DNA of 64,000 nucleotides, from assembly GCA_020740775.1 (NCBI GenBank), contig JAHEWK010000001.1, forward strand, positions 3,968,001 to 4,032,000, in the 5' to 3' direction. The position numbers and the translations under genes were made by a program. This DNA comes from Ilyonectria destructans (Eukaryota > Ascomycota > Sordariomycetes > Hypocreales > Nectriaceae). Position 1 is the stretch's first letter; each line of letters begins with the position of its first letter. The notes beneath the pieces are model-generated. The model worked only from the letters and a program-made list of their open reading frames with translations. It was not told where the DNA came from and searched no databases. Shown one piece after another: positions 11,875-23,715 of this stretch.

Positions 11875-13739
11875 ATGGGCAAACGGTGAGTTCTGGAGCA
11901 CTCGCCATCCAGTGCAAGCGAGCATTGGACACTGACTGTGAAGCAGCACAAAGGGCTTGGCCGCCTCTTCCAAGGCTGTGGACCCCACCCTCGACGCTCT
12001 CTTCTCCTCCAGTGTAAGTCAACGGGCCTCGTTCTGCCTCTCCCCTTCTCAGCTCATCCATTGCAGGCCGGTCCCGTTCAGGCGCCTTCCAAGTCAAGAT
12101 ACCAGGCTCTCCTCGACAAGAAGCCCAAGGATGCGCCGCAGCCCAAGGTCGTGTTGCAGGAGGACGACGATGAGGACGGCAACGACGACGAGCTCTCCGA
12201 AATAAGCGAGGAACTGGATTACGAGGACGACGAAGATGAAGACGATGAAGACGAGGAAGACGAGGAGGAAGCCGACGGTGACAACGCCGAGGAGGACTCT
12301 AGCGCTTCAGACAAGGACGAAGAGTCCGAGGAGGCTGACGGCGCAGACGAGTCGATGGCCGATGTTCCCGCCGAGCTCGACGATGTTATCAAGGCCACAG
12401 AGGGAGAAAAGTCGAAGCGGGAACGGAAACGTAAGAGGAAAGATGAGAATGACGACCTCGAGGGCAAGTACTTGACCAAGCTTGCGGCCGACGACGAGCC
12501 CACCGGCAAGCGCCAGAGGAACGACGCCGTCAAGGCTGTCGGTGAGGCCGACGAGGAGAGCGATGGCAACGAGGACAACGACATTCCCGTCCACGAGTCA
12601 CTTGCCAAGGACACGGGAGGCTCAGATCTGGAGAAGGCTGCTCGCACAGTCTTCCTCGCCAACGTCTCCACGACAGCCATCTCATCCAAGGCGGACAAGA
12701 AGACCCTGCTGGCACATCTCTCGTCCCTCCTCGAAAAGGACGCCTCACCGCCCCAGACCATTGAGTCCATCCGATTCCGCTCAATTGCCTTCGGAGGCGG
12801 CTCACTGCCCAAGCGAGCTGCTTACATCACCAAGACATTGATGGAAGCCACCACCAAGTCCGCGAATGCTTACGTCGTGTACTCCACCTCCGTGGCGGCC
12901 CGGACGGCGGCCACCAAGCTCAATGGCACCGAGGTTCTTGGTCGACACATCCGAGTCGACAGCGTCGCCCATCCCAGCCCCACAGACCACCGCCGCTGCG
13001 TGTTCGTAGGCAACCTGGGTTTCGTCGACGATGAGACGGTCCTCAACAGAAACGCCGACGGTGAAACTACGGAGAAGAAGCGCAACAAGACTCCCTCTGA
13101 CATCGAGGAGGGCCTGTGGCGCACCTTCGGCAAGCAGGGCAAGGTCGAGAACGTCCGTGTAGTTCGAGACCCCAAGACCCGCGTCGGCAAGGGCTTCGCC
13201 TACGTACAGTTTTATGTAAGTCCAACATATTGAAAGAGGTTACCATCCACTTCCGATACTAACCCGGATCGCAGGACGGCAACGATGTCGAGTCCGCTCT
13301 TCTTCTCGATGGAAAGAAGTTTCCTCCCATGCTACCCCGTACGCTGCGCGTCACCAGGGCCAAGGACCCTCGTAAGACTACTCTTGCTCAAGAGCGATCC
13401 AAGGCCAAGACCGCCGCCGCCAATGGGGCTACGAAGAGCACAAAGTACAAGGCCAAGGCCACCCCGGAGCAGCAGTCCATGGCTGGCCGAACTGGCAAGT
13501 TGCTCGGCCGGTCTGCGGCTGCCCAGCAGCGCCATGGCAAGCGACCGGCGAGAACCGACGTCCCCGAGGGTATTGCCACGATCAAGACCCCGGAGCAGTT
13601 TGTCTTCGAAGGCCGCCGAGCCACCACCAGGGACGCCCTTCCCAAGGATCTCAAGGCCAAGAAATCCAAGGGTAAAAAATCAGGCCGCCCTCAAAACCAT
13701 GGCACCAAGCGAGCCGCGGAGTGGAAGAAGAAGAACTGA
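11875..13739 (+). CDS. NOP12: Nucleolar RNA-binding protein Nop12
   Basis: Nop12 is a nucleolar protein with RNA-recognition motifs that is needed for pre-25S rRNA processing. Exons are 11875-11885 (11 nt), 11947-12013, 12067-13215 and 13275-13739, in frame, 563 residues. After [20 protein letters not shown] comes a strongly acidic block (about residues 50-125) and basic nuclear-localisation patches ([13 protein letters not shown]). RRM1 starts near residue 219 ([12 protein letters not shown]) and RRM2 near 336, with RNP2 CVFVGNL and RNP1 KGFAYVQF; the third intron falls just after RNP1. The C-terminus is Lys/Arg-rich and ends AAEWKKKN, typical of the family. Two RRMs with an acidic N-terminus and basic tail is the usual Nop12 layout, so the identification is strong. 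Confidence 0.92.
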
Positions 13740-14584
13740 TGGGTGACGACGCATTGACGTTGAACAGGCTGGGTGGGACGAAGCCTTGTTTCAGTGGCCC
13801 GCGCGGGGGCGGGAGAAGAAAAGAGGTGCATTTTCCGCAGTGGCCTGGCCGCTGGCTTACTTCGCCAGTCTCATATTAGGTGTAAATGCAAAGAAAGGAT
13901 ACGCGCCCTTAAAACTCCTGAGGGGCTTATGTAGTTGTTACTCATATACCCGCCAATGTATATATATACCAACATGGAATGGAATTGTTTTCTTTCAACT
14001 TGCGTTTGGTGATTTATTTTGTCGCCTGGTTTCTAGGTCATGTTCCTGGGTCATGTCCCCTCATTGAAAAGGGAAGGCGGTGTCATGGTCCACGTCATGA
14101 TTCATTGTTAAGTCCGAGGGGCCTACTTAAGTTACCCACTTGATAATTGGGGCCCGTTTTGGTAAAACAGGCAAATAAGAAGCTACACTTTCCAGATCAA
14201 TTGACCCTTCAGAGCCATGCTGCCATCACAAGGGCCGTGTCAATTCAATGTCAAAAAGAAAGGGATATATCATCAATTTTCCTGCTTGCTGTTCAAAGGA
14301 ATGCCACTCGCATCAAGGGATAGTCTCGTCTATTAGACTTGGCTCCAAAAGACCATGTGCTAACGGGTACCCTGAGCCAAACTATGGTGTGGTGGCAACC
14401 ACCCATCTATCCCCCTCCATGTGCCACCCAAAATCTCACCCACAGAGGGAATCGTAATCAACATCATCCACAGCTCTCCACTTCGTACAGCACGGTGTCT
14501 AGTGGCCCTAGACTGTTCGAGTCCGCCCATCAAAGAAATTGAAAGAGTTCACGTTCGTAAAAGTCCGCCAGAAGGTGCCGTTGC
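13740..14584. other. Gene-free stretch between convergent NOP12 and alpha-tubulin
   Basis: These 845 bp are the 3' flanks of two convergent genes. It is more AT-rich than its surroundings, with no gene, repeat or tRNA that I can support. Confidence 0.6.
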
Positions 14585-16284
14585 TTAGTACTCGGCATCC
14601 TCCTCCGCCTCGAATGAGTCGGCACCGACCTCCTCGTAATCCTTCTCGAGAGCAGCAAGATCCTCACGAGCCTCGGTGAACTCACCCTCCTCCATACCCT
14701 CACCGACGTACCAGTGGACGAAAGCGCGCTTGCTGTGCATGAGGTCGAACTTGTAGTCAAGTCGGGACCAGGCCTCAGCAATGGCAGTGGTGTTGGAAAG
14801 CATGGAGACGGATCGCTGGACGGGAGCGAGACCGCCATCGTCGGCACCGGCGGGGACGGCAACGGGCTTCTGGTAGTTGATGCCGATCTTGAACCCAGTG
14901 GGGCACCACTCGACGAGGTTGAACGAGGACTTCTCCTTGAGCGCGGCAACAGCCTGGTTGCAGTCGCGAGGAACAACGTCACCGCGGTACAGAAGAGCGA
15001 CAGCCATGTACTTGCCGTTTCGGGGGTCACAGACAACCATCTGGTTGTTGGGCTCAAAGCCTTGGAATGGTCAGCGGATAGGAAACGGATACATGTCATG
15101 GGACGAAACGTACACTGGAAGGTAAGCTCTGAGACCTTGAAGCTCTCGTGCGAGCTCTTGTCGGCAGAGATGACGGGAGCGTAGCTGATAAGAGGGTAGT
15201 GGATTCGGGGGTAGGGGACCAGGTTGGTCTGGAACTCGTTGAGATCGACGTTGAGGGCACCATCGAATCGGAGCGAGGAGGTAATGGAGCTGACAACCTG
15301 AGCGATCAAACGGTTGAGGTGGTCATACGAGGGTCGGGGGATGTCGAGGTTACGACGGCAAATGTCGTAGACAGCCTCGTTATCGACGAGGAACGTGCAG
15401 TCGGAGTTCTCAATGGTGCTGTGAGTGGACAGAACGGCGTTGTAGGGCTCGACGACGGCGGTGGAGACACGAGGAGCAGGGTACACGGCGAACTCGAGCT
15501 TCGACTTCTTGCCGTACTCGGTGGAGAGGCGCTCGAGGAGGAGAGCTCCGAAACCAGAGCCGGTACCGCCACCGAAGGAGTGGAAGATCAGGAAGCCCTG
15601 GAGGGAGTTGCAGTTGTCTAGGGGCCCACATTTTAGTAACACATCCTCTTGAAGGTTTGGGGACGGCAGAGCTCACCGGTAACGCGACGCACGCGGTCCA
15701 TGACATTGTCGACCATCTCCTTGCCAATGGTGTAGTGACCACGGGCGTAGTTGTTGGCAGCGTCCTCCTTGCCGCTGATCAACAGCTCAGGGTGAAAGAG
15801 TTGGCGGTAGGGGCCAGTTCGAATCTCGTCGATGGGGGACGGGTCGAGATCGACGAAGATAGAGCGAGGAACATGCTTGCCAGTGCTGGTCTCGGTGAAG
15901 AAGGTCTCGTAGGAACCGGTGTCGCCCAGATCGGGGGCATTGGCGTCGGGAAGACCATTAGGAGCGAGGCCGTGCTCGAGAAGGTAGCTATCAGCAGACG
16001 TCGGTTAGCTCTCGGAATGGTGTCGGGATCGAAGCTCAGGAGGCTTCTTTGGAGGAAAGGAGTCAACGTACAGCTCCCAAGCAGAGTTACCGAGCTGGGT
16101 ACCAGCCTGGCCCAGGTGGAGGTGGATAATCTGTATCACGAAGCATCAGCATCAGCATCGCAAGTTCGGCTGTAGCTCGGAAGTGAAAGGGGGGCCGCCA
16201 GTGAGGACACCAAGTGGAAACACGCGGAGCCGCTGAAGTGAGGGGAAGGAACTGAGAGGGGGAGCTACTGACCTCGCCCTTCAT
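14585..16284 (-). CDS. Alpha-tubulin
   Basis: Alpha-tubulin pairs with beta-tubulin to form microtubules. Five exons (16284-16273, 16130-16072, 15987-15677, 15617-15114, 15060-14585) give 453 residues. The first exon is only 12 nt (MKGE) and is followed by [20 protein letters not shown]. The nucleotide-binding tubulin signature [16 protein letters not shown] is in exon 4. The non-exchangeable-site loop, the catalytic Glu region near residue 254 ([20 protein letters not shown]) and the C-terminal acidic tail ending EDAEY, with a tyrosine that could be removed and re-added, are all present. Length is normal and no residues appear missing. Filamentous ascomycetes often have two alpha-tubulin genes; this window alone does not tell which one this is. 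Confidence 0.97.
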
Positions 16285-18105
16285 GGTGGATGGATGAAGC
16301 TAGAGACGGATAGACAAGATGCTGAGATTGAAGATGGGAGACGGCGAAGGAGGAAATACGCGCGCAGCGCTGAGACGAGGGAAGAAGGGGCGTGGTGATG
16401 ATTTTCCGGTGGAGGTTTGGAGTTCTGTGGGTGGGCATGGGCATTGGCATTGGCGGGGTCGATCAACAAATCTGGCAATGGCGCCAAAGGGGGTGCTGGC
16501 AAGTCGTCTCAGGTCCTGGAAGTCTGCAGCAGAGGGTACCTGGAACCACAGCGAAACGGCGCGCAGACACGAGGTACCGGCAGCCCCTCACCGCCAATTG
16601 AAAGCGCGGCCGGGGGGTAGGGAGCTTGCAAGGGGGGTGGTTTGCCTGTGCACTGTAACTGGGGGGCTTTGGGGGTTGGGGACCCTCCGGGGCGCCTGAG
16701 CCAGGGGGCTGTAGGGGCCGCGCCGTGGCACCTGCCAGAGCCCGGCTGTTCTTGGACGGGATCCATGGATAGGTGGCTGATATGTGCAGCTAAGGGGGAT
16801 GAATTAGTCGTGTCGAGAAGATACGTAGTAGATGGCAGGGTGAAGATGGGATGGAGCAAATGTCGGTAGCTAAAGGATATCACGACGTTCTCTTTGAGTT
16901 GCCTACTACGGAACGTGCTGCCGGCATCGGCGCTTCACCAAGAGACGACCTCGGGAGCAAGCCGCTAACACACAACTACAGATTGCACTGGAGCACTGCC
17001 CTTGTCTCTTTTCCCTTCCCGGATGGTCTGATGGCTATCAAGCCGAAAGAGGACAACTGTGAATGGTTCGTGAGACCTTGTCTCACCACGTGCGGCTCTC
17101 CCCAGGGTCACTTCAGACGATGCTACGACGTCTCCCTACCTGGTACCTACATCACACGGACGAGCTCCAGCGCTCTCATCAACCACTCGTCAACTTCACG
17201 CGCTTGGGCGAATGGCAGGAACGCCATTAATTATGCATTGTCAGAGCTACTGCGCAAGGACTGGTCCACGGCCTCTCCCAGTGATCAGCTTGTATTGCCC
17301 ATTGCATTGTCCAGTTATTTACCAGTCAATGCATCGTCACCCCCGGACCAGAGAACACACGGCCCTCCAACACCATGGAAATCTCCGAACAGCGTTTGTT
17401 ATGCTCTAAATGACTACGACCCGTGGGGTGCTTGTTGGTCAAAGAAATCACGGCAAACGAAAGCACAGCCGATCCCACTCTAGATCCACACAAGCTGGAG
17501 AAAGTTTCAGCCACAGGTCCCCGTCCCATCTCGCCAGCAGATGCTAGCCCGCATTCGCTCCGCTCTGTGATGAAACAGGCTTCCCGCGTGAAGCCATTGA
17601 GCTAACTCCAGCCTACACTAGTTGAGATTCTAGTACTTCATTAATGAGATTCATGGGAACTATGCCAACAGGACCTACTTCCCCGGAGGTTGGTGTCCAG
17701 AGGATAAGGAGGTTGGAGATGATAACCCAGATGTAAAGGTTAGCACGACTCTCCAGCCAATGGGGATACAGGCAAGTATTGACATGACCTTTAAAGTGAC
17801 ATGAATCACCCAGCACATTATCAATCACGAGTCAATCCATACAATGCATCGCTTTTACGCTGCTGTGTAATACTCATAACTTGGCTCAAAGCTCTCGTGC
17901 GAAATTGAACTTTGTGCGTTTTAAATCTTCTTCTTCTTCGTCTTCCTCTTCCTGTTTTCCGTCCGGATCTTGAGAAACCCAACCGCCTCTTCCCTGTATG
18001 CTAAAACAAAGGTCCATGGCAACCCGCCATGGACGTACAAAGTGGTATCATAGGCCGCGCCCAGCTAAAAATTCAAGGTTCCGTGATGAAGACACACATG
18101 CTTCG
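16285..18105. other. Gene-free stretch upstream of alpha-tubulin
   Basis: About 1.8 kb containing the tubulin promoter and the 3' flank of the next minus-strand gene. A plus-strand frame at 16851-17483 is long (210 codons) but has no recognisable domain and no matching homolog that I can recall, so I do not call it. Confidence 0.5.
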
Positions 18106-19281
18106 TCATGTCCGGTTTTGGCCCGGGTTCTGGTCCTGGTCCTGGTTCTGGCTGGATTCGCTCTGCTCCAGCTGTTCGATGCGCCGCTGGATCGCGGTTT
18201 TTTGCTCTCTCAACGCCCTAATCTCGTCATCCCTCGTTGCTGTGTCTCCGCTGAGACGGCTCCCATTGTCCGTCATGCTGGCCGTGTCAGTGGCAACCTC
18301 GTATGTGGGGTATGGCTCTGGAAGGTCGCCACACCGGTCTCTCGTCTCGTGCATTTCACCCACCACGTATAAGTCATTGCCGGTATCGTTTCCATCTCCT
18401 CTTGACATGGCATCCAGCTCATGTGATCGCTTCTTCTTGGCGCGAGCCCTGTCTCTGCGGATAATAAAAATTGCGCCACCTGCGATGGCAAGCAACACGA
18501 ACACGGCAACGCCGACACCGATTCCTATTCGTGCTCCCAAGGATAACCCTCGAGGGTCTTCTTCAGTTCCAATATCATCCTCGTCCTTCAAACCAAGACT
18601 GGCTTTGTCGCCCTCCTGGAACAAAGCTCTGATGGTATACACGGCAATCGTCGCACTATACAGAGTGGTCGTCGAGTCCGACATAATCTCGTAAGTGTGT
18701 GCAGTATGGTTGTAAGTAATCGGTACCGCTAAAACCGTCGGAACCGTTCGCTTGCACTGCTCGCCATCCAAGTAGTACTCTCTGCAGACGATTAGCGGGG
18801 TCCAGCAAATACCTCTTTCGCATACTTACGATGAACAGCATATGGCAGTAGTAGTCGCCTCATCTCTAACCTCGTTGGTGTTGACTCGAAGCGATACAGT
18901 CGTCCATCCGTTGGGACAGGTGCCGGGACTGAAGACGCCTGTCCGACCCTGGAAGAACATGCCGTCGGGGTAGCAGGACAGAGTACTCGCACCGGCGATC
19001 GGCTCCAAGTCCAACCATGCCACGGCACCAGAGTTACTTGAGCTCAGATTGGTGTCGACGTTATAGGTCCAGGTGCAGCTCTGCGGTGCCTGCCAATGGG
19101 TTGTCATTGGGGGGAACGTCTGATTGTCTTCATGGTTCTCCGTTGTTGTGGACCATGCCGATGTCGTCGTTGTCGTCGTCGTCGATTTTACAGTGGATAT
19201 AGAATCTAAAGGCGACGCCGAGCTTGAGATGGACATCGATTCCAGACCCGCAGAGTCAGATGCGACAGTCGAGGAGGCCAT
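18106..19281 (-). CDS. Single-pass membrane protein with Ser/Thr-rich ectodomain (unknown function)
   Basis: Two exons, 19281-18830 and 18781-18106, give 375 residues; the 48-nt intron has a GTAAGT donor and CTGCAG acceptor. An upstream in-frame TTG cannot be the start because a stop lies behind it, so the ATG at 19281 (MASSTVASDSAGLESMS) is chosen. The N-terminal part is Ser/Thr-rich (a run of seven Thr) and leads into a domain with the pattern SCYPDGMFF...VFSPGTCPNGWTTV and a CC pair, which recurs in fungal surface proteins. A transmembrane helix (IGIGVGVAVFVLLAIAGGAI) lies near residues 233-258, followed by a basic stop-transfer RRDRARAKKKR and a polar tail with a Gln/Asn/Asp repeat at the end. 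No cleavable signal peptide is obvious. A cell-surface sensor or adhesin is plausible but not shown. Confidence 0.75.
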
Positions 19282-20919
19282 GGAGACGAGAGTAACCAGA
19301 CGACGCCAGACCCCAACTCGACCCGGGCCGCCAGTCCAACTCGTCCACAGAGTGTAAAGGAGGTCTTCACCTGCAGTCAAGTCTGCAGTTCACGACGGTC
19401 GCAAATGTCGTCCATCCAGGCATACGGCCGACGGCGGGTGGGTATCGACGCGCGGTGTTGGTAGGGGTCGGAGGGCGGCTGGACACGCGCGAGGAGGGGC
19501 GAATCGATGGTCTCGAACTCAGGCGAAGAGGGCGTCAGGGCGCATCGGGAGGCGGCTTGGGGGTATTTCAAGGACGACAAGTTGCGAGGGACTGGAGAAG
19601 AGGAATTCATCCAGCCGCGCGGCGAGGCGACAGTAGCGTTGGTGTTCCCCCTTCTGAGGCCTTTGAGGGCTTGGCGAAATCTTATCACGGGTGGATGCCG
19701 AGAATGCCAAGGCCAGGATTGCACTGATACAATGTCCACGTTGACCGCTGCAAGTCTGGGCATTGCCGCTTGTGGTTGCCTTTAGCAATCCGGGGCCTTG
19801 CCGGGAGTGGCGCTGGCCAATGTGTGCGGCTGCTGGCCTCCGACGCCGAGCCTTTTGCTCAATGCCATGGCCTTGGCTGGCGAGAAGGGCGCGCCTGGGC
19901 GTTCTCGTGAGCGGCGAGGAGCTGCGAGGAGCTGCGAGGAGGGGAAATGAGCCCGGCCGCGGCGTGCCGAGATGCGGTCTTGGAACCCCGGATGTGGGCA
20001 CTCAAGGGGCGCGGCAGTAACACCGGGGCTCGGCGCATGGTGAGAGACGCTCTTTTCGCCTGCCTGAGAGTCGCAATGTCGCACGTGGAAACGTATCACG
20101 AGGGAAAAAAGAGACATCAAGTGGAGGAGACGAGGGAGCCGAACACGAGTGGGATTTCTTGGCTACGGGGTTTGTTGCCGGTCTATTACGACCTCGTTCC
20201 AGGTTTCCATTAAGCATTGACGTCGCCCTATATTCACCATTCTCTCTCAGCCAGCGACCGTCGACCGCCTACAATTATTAGAATAAGACGGTCTATTCAT
20301 CTTAGATTTCCAACATCCGCGAATCATACACCGCGAACGCAGTTCGGGCTTCAATACACCAGAGTTTGTTCGCTTTAAAGTTAGCTCGGCTTCTGCAACA
20401 AAGCCCAAGCAATGGTGCAACATGAACTGGGGAGCACAGTTCAAGGACAATGCCCAAGCCGCCTGGGGGCGCCTGGCTTGGTGCGTGCAGCACTCTGATC
20501 AGCTTAGGTACGCTGGCACGTACGATCAAAAGGTACGTACCTCGATTCTGTGGCCGGTGAGAGTGTGACCTGCAGCGCGCTCGGACCAACTGGCCCCATT
20601 GCCAAGTAAGGCAATCAAGAATCAAGCTGGCCAACCCAGAGAGGGCCCGCTCTCGGAGCTTCGGCGCCTGCAGTTCCGGCCGCCTCTTTGCCCTCTGCCC
20701 TGACGTGCAGTGTGGAGACGCCCACAAGAACAGAGCGAGTGACGCTCAGGTCACATGACTCGAGGGGTCGAAGGGCACGAAAACCCTACTGCCAGAATTT
20801 TGGCCCAATTCGTAACATCAAGCGACTCAACAACCGCCTTCAAAGTCGACTCCATCCCGGCCCATCTATATTCGCTCTTCGGTAGATCAGCGAATTCACT
20901 CAACACAACCACCGCGATC
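19282..20919. other. Gene-free stretch upstream of the membrane protein and uS19 genes
   Basis: Divergent upstream regions of the minus-strand membrane protein gene and the plus-strand uS19 gene, 1.6 kb. Overlapping frames of up to 160 codons occur on both strands in the GC-rich part but show no family signal. Confidence 0.5.
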
Positions 20920-21354
20920 ATGGCTGACGAATACGTACGTGCTCTCCGAACTCCTTGCCAACCGCTGCTGCGATCCGCGGCCTCAAAACTCGCCCGCCCA
21001 CGTCGCAGCCGCCCACGTCGCCGCGACGCTTCTCCCCGGAATGCCTGAACACAATAACTGACTTTGAGGTGACAGAACGCCGAGGAGGCCGCCGAGCTCA
21101 AGAAGAAGAGAGCGTTCCGCAAGTTCTCTTACCGAGGAATCGACCTTGACAAGTACGTTGCAGCCGCGAATTTCCCCGCCGACGATGGAAGCCCTTGCGT
21201 ACCAGGACGTTTTGGTGCGCGCCGAATGCATCGAGAACAATTATACTGATCTGTGATGCTCTCCCACAGCCTCCTGGACCTCAGCTCCGACCAGCTCCGA
21301 GATGTCGTCCACGCCCGTGCCCGCCGCAGGATCAACCGTGGTCTGAAGCGCCGC

Positions 21355-21386
<32 letters not shown>

Positions 21387-21690
21387 CAAGCAGGAGGCCA
21401 AGCCCAACGAGAAGCCCGACCTCGTCAAGACTCATCTCCGAGACATGATTGTCGTCCCCGAGATGATTGGTAGCGTTATTGGTATCTACTCCGGCAAGGA
21501 GTTCAACCAGGTCGAGATCAAGCCTGAGATGGTTGGTCACTACCTGGCTGAGTTCTCTATCTCATAGTACGTTTCCCCCATTTTCCGCTGTTAAGCTGTC
21601 AAATTTTAACCCTCCCACAGCAAGCCCGTCAAGCACGGTCGACCCGGTATTGGTGCCACGCACTCTTCTCGTTTCATTCCCCTCAAATAA
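20920..21690 (+). CDS. 40S ribosomal protein S15 (uS19)
   Basis: uS19 sits in the head of the small ribosomal subunit near the decoding centre. Four exons (20920-20934, 21076-21152, 21270-21566, 21621-21690) give 152 residues. The first exon is 15 nt (MADEY). The remainder reads [20 protein letters not shown], then [36 protein letters not shown], the conserved [20 protein letters not shown] and the C-terminal [17 protein letters not shown]. Length and motifs match the eukaryotic family. Introns near the start of ribosomal protein genes are common in fungi and often matter for expression. Confidence 0.97.
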
Positions 21691-22179
21691 GAAGGTTGCG
21701 GCTCGGGTGGTTTCTGCATTCACGGACATTTATGGGCGAAAAGGACAGGACTGGTTTTGGTAGAAGGGCGATGGCCTCTATCGAAGTTACTGATGACAAT
21801 GGGTACCATGATAGTACAATAAAGCAGCATTGTCCGCTTGACAACTACCCACACATTCCGCTGATGCCTTTGAATGTTTGACACATGCAAACAATCCGGC
21901 CCTAGAACCCCTCTCAACGCTACTGCAACCCCACAGTATGCACATATTTATTCCCCGAGGTGTGCGTCTTCATATATCGCTAGCAGACAGGTGTTTAGTT
22001 TGGTTAGCTGTTAGGGTGTATCACTTGTGAGGAGATGTCGGCTCAGGAAACTGATTGCGAATCGGTGGTGGATGTTCCTGGGCGTGTTGTCCCTCTTGTT
22101 CCTGGCCCTTAACGGGCTCTCCTCGTCGGAAGAGTCTCCTCAGGCCCCGCAGAACTGCATACAATATGACCTTGCAGTC
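21691..22179. other. Gene-free stretch between convergent uS19 and SET genes
   Basis: Just under 500 bp of 3' flanks; nothing else supportable is visible. Confidence 0.6.
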
Positions 22180-22828
22180 CTATCCGAAAGACCCATCGCC
22201 TGTGTTCTCAGTTCTCGGTTTAACACTTCCTCGGCCACAGAACGGGCAGCTAAAGGGCATGCGCCCCTTGTTGTAGTTGATGAAGAGCTCGTCTCCTGCC
22301 TTAACATCTTTTACAAGCGTAACAGTAATGAGGTTGGGATGTCCCGAGTCTGTCCACTGCTGTGCGTTGATGCGTGCTGCAAGCGTGGTTGATGTGAGAC
22401 GCGAGTGGGTAAACGTGGGCGTGGGTGCTCTGCGAATCCCAAAACGCGTACTCTTCGACGAACTTTTTGAGTTGTTTCCGTCCTTTCCCGTCTGGATATG
22501 TAAAGTTCGGGATACCACGCAGTTTCGGGAAGGTTTTTTGGAGTTTGTGTTGGGCGGTGGGAGTGAGCTTATCCCACTCGTCGCCAATCGTCTTCTTCCC
22601 TCGTCGCTGTCGCCAGTGCACGCAAGATATCGCCGGTTTTTCGACGATTATCTGATGACGGCTGGGAAAATCTTGAGTAGCTGTTATACAGCGGCCACGG
22701 GCGGTGCTGGTGGTAATGCAAACAGCGTCTTGGTTCTGTGGCAGCGGATGTGGAACGGTCGTGGTCTGAGGTGCACCTCGGGATAGCTCCGTTATTTGGG
22801 ACGGTGCGGTGCCCGTCCGACCATCCAT
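22180..22828 (-). CDS. SET-domain protein, reading frame disrupted in the SET core
   Basis: SET proteins are lysine methyltransferases. From the ATG at 22828 the frame encodes an N-terminal SET segment (ARGRCITATQDFPSRHQIIV, then a helical insert around KLTPTAQHKLQKTFPKLRG) and reaches the catalytic motif SHINHAC near 22383. It then reads into unrelated sequence and stops at 22301. The rest of the domain, NLITVTLVKDVKAGDELFIN followed by a CPFCG post-SET-like zinc motif, lies in another frame and ends at 22180. The two halves meet within about 20 nt around 22365-22385. A 55-nt intron (GTTTAC...CACAG) would restore the frame but would delete the SHINHAC motif, which an active enzyme should need. 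So this is either a recent pseudogene, an assembly error, or an unusually spliced gene. Orthologs in other ascomycetes are intact as far as I recall. Confidence 0.6.
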
Positions 22829-23715
22829 GTGTTCGATGTTATCCTTGTCGGTCTTTTGAGTGTCGATACTTGTGTCTATTTTGTCAAGTTAGGTACTGGG
22901 TGAGACTGACGATAGTTGATGACTTTGTGGACTATGAGGCTACACAGGAAGGCTAGCCGAGTCCGACAGGATAGGAAGACAGTCTCACCTAGGGACTCCA
23001 TGCTTAAGTCTTCATCCCAAGAGGAGCAACTTGCCTCGCACCCGGCCATGGAGCAGACATGGATCGAAGACGAAGAATGATGTCGGCCTGTCATTGTATT
23101 CAGAACTCCGTGACAATCATCAGGCTTGGGGGACGCATGCATACGAGAAGACATTTTGCTTCAATGTCGTTTTCCAACGTTAATTCAACGATCGGTCAGA
23201 CAGAATAATACACCCCGAAGATGTCACGGCGGAGGAATGTCGAGATGGCCAGACACGGAAGAGGAGACGGGACTTCTCGGCGATGAGATGACCATAACAA
23301 TTCTGGAATGAGTGAAACACAATAAGTGTCCGTTAATTCGGTGTGTTGGTGATACGTTGGAAGAGTGGTGAAGGAATGTGAATTCCCAGACAAAGGCAAG
23401 TCGGTTTTGTCGGATAGTTGAAGTCGTCAAACACAGCATCGCACTTGCCGCGGCCCGCACTAGTCAATCACAGCCAAGGCATGTGCAGCCATGCGATGAT
23501 TGCCATTGATGAGGGCACCAGTTGGGATTCTTGGAGCAGGGAAGTCGGCAGGCCGTCAGCATGTGTCGAGGAGCGGATATAACCTGCGCCAGTCACATCC
23601 GTCGAGCATCCGCACTCGTTCGATGTTTGGCACAACAACCGGGTGACAGAGAAAATCTTGTTGACTGAATTTGATGGAATTCCTATATGCCGATCCACGT
23701 TCTAGTATACAACTC
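22829..23715. other. Gene-free stretch upstream of the SET gene
   Basis: About 890 bp between the SET gene start and the stop of the next minus-strand gene. No gene, repeat or RNA is supportable. Confidence 0.55.

Noticed and set aside
10685..12017. Long plus-strand frames over DEP1 and its promoter (10685-11419 and 10953-12017)
   Set aside because: Antisense shadows of the acidic, GC-rich first exon of DEP1; no domain.
16851..17483. 210-codon plus-strand frame upstream of alpha-tubulin
   Set aside because: No family signal and low-order sequence; lies in a promoter-like region.
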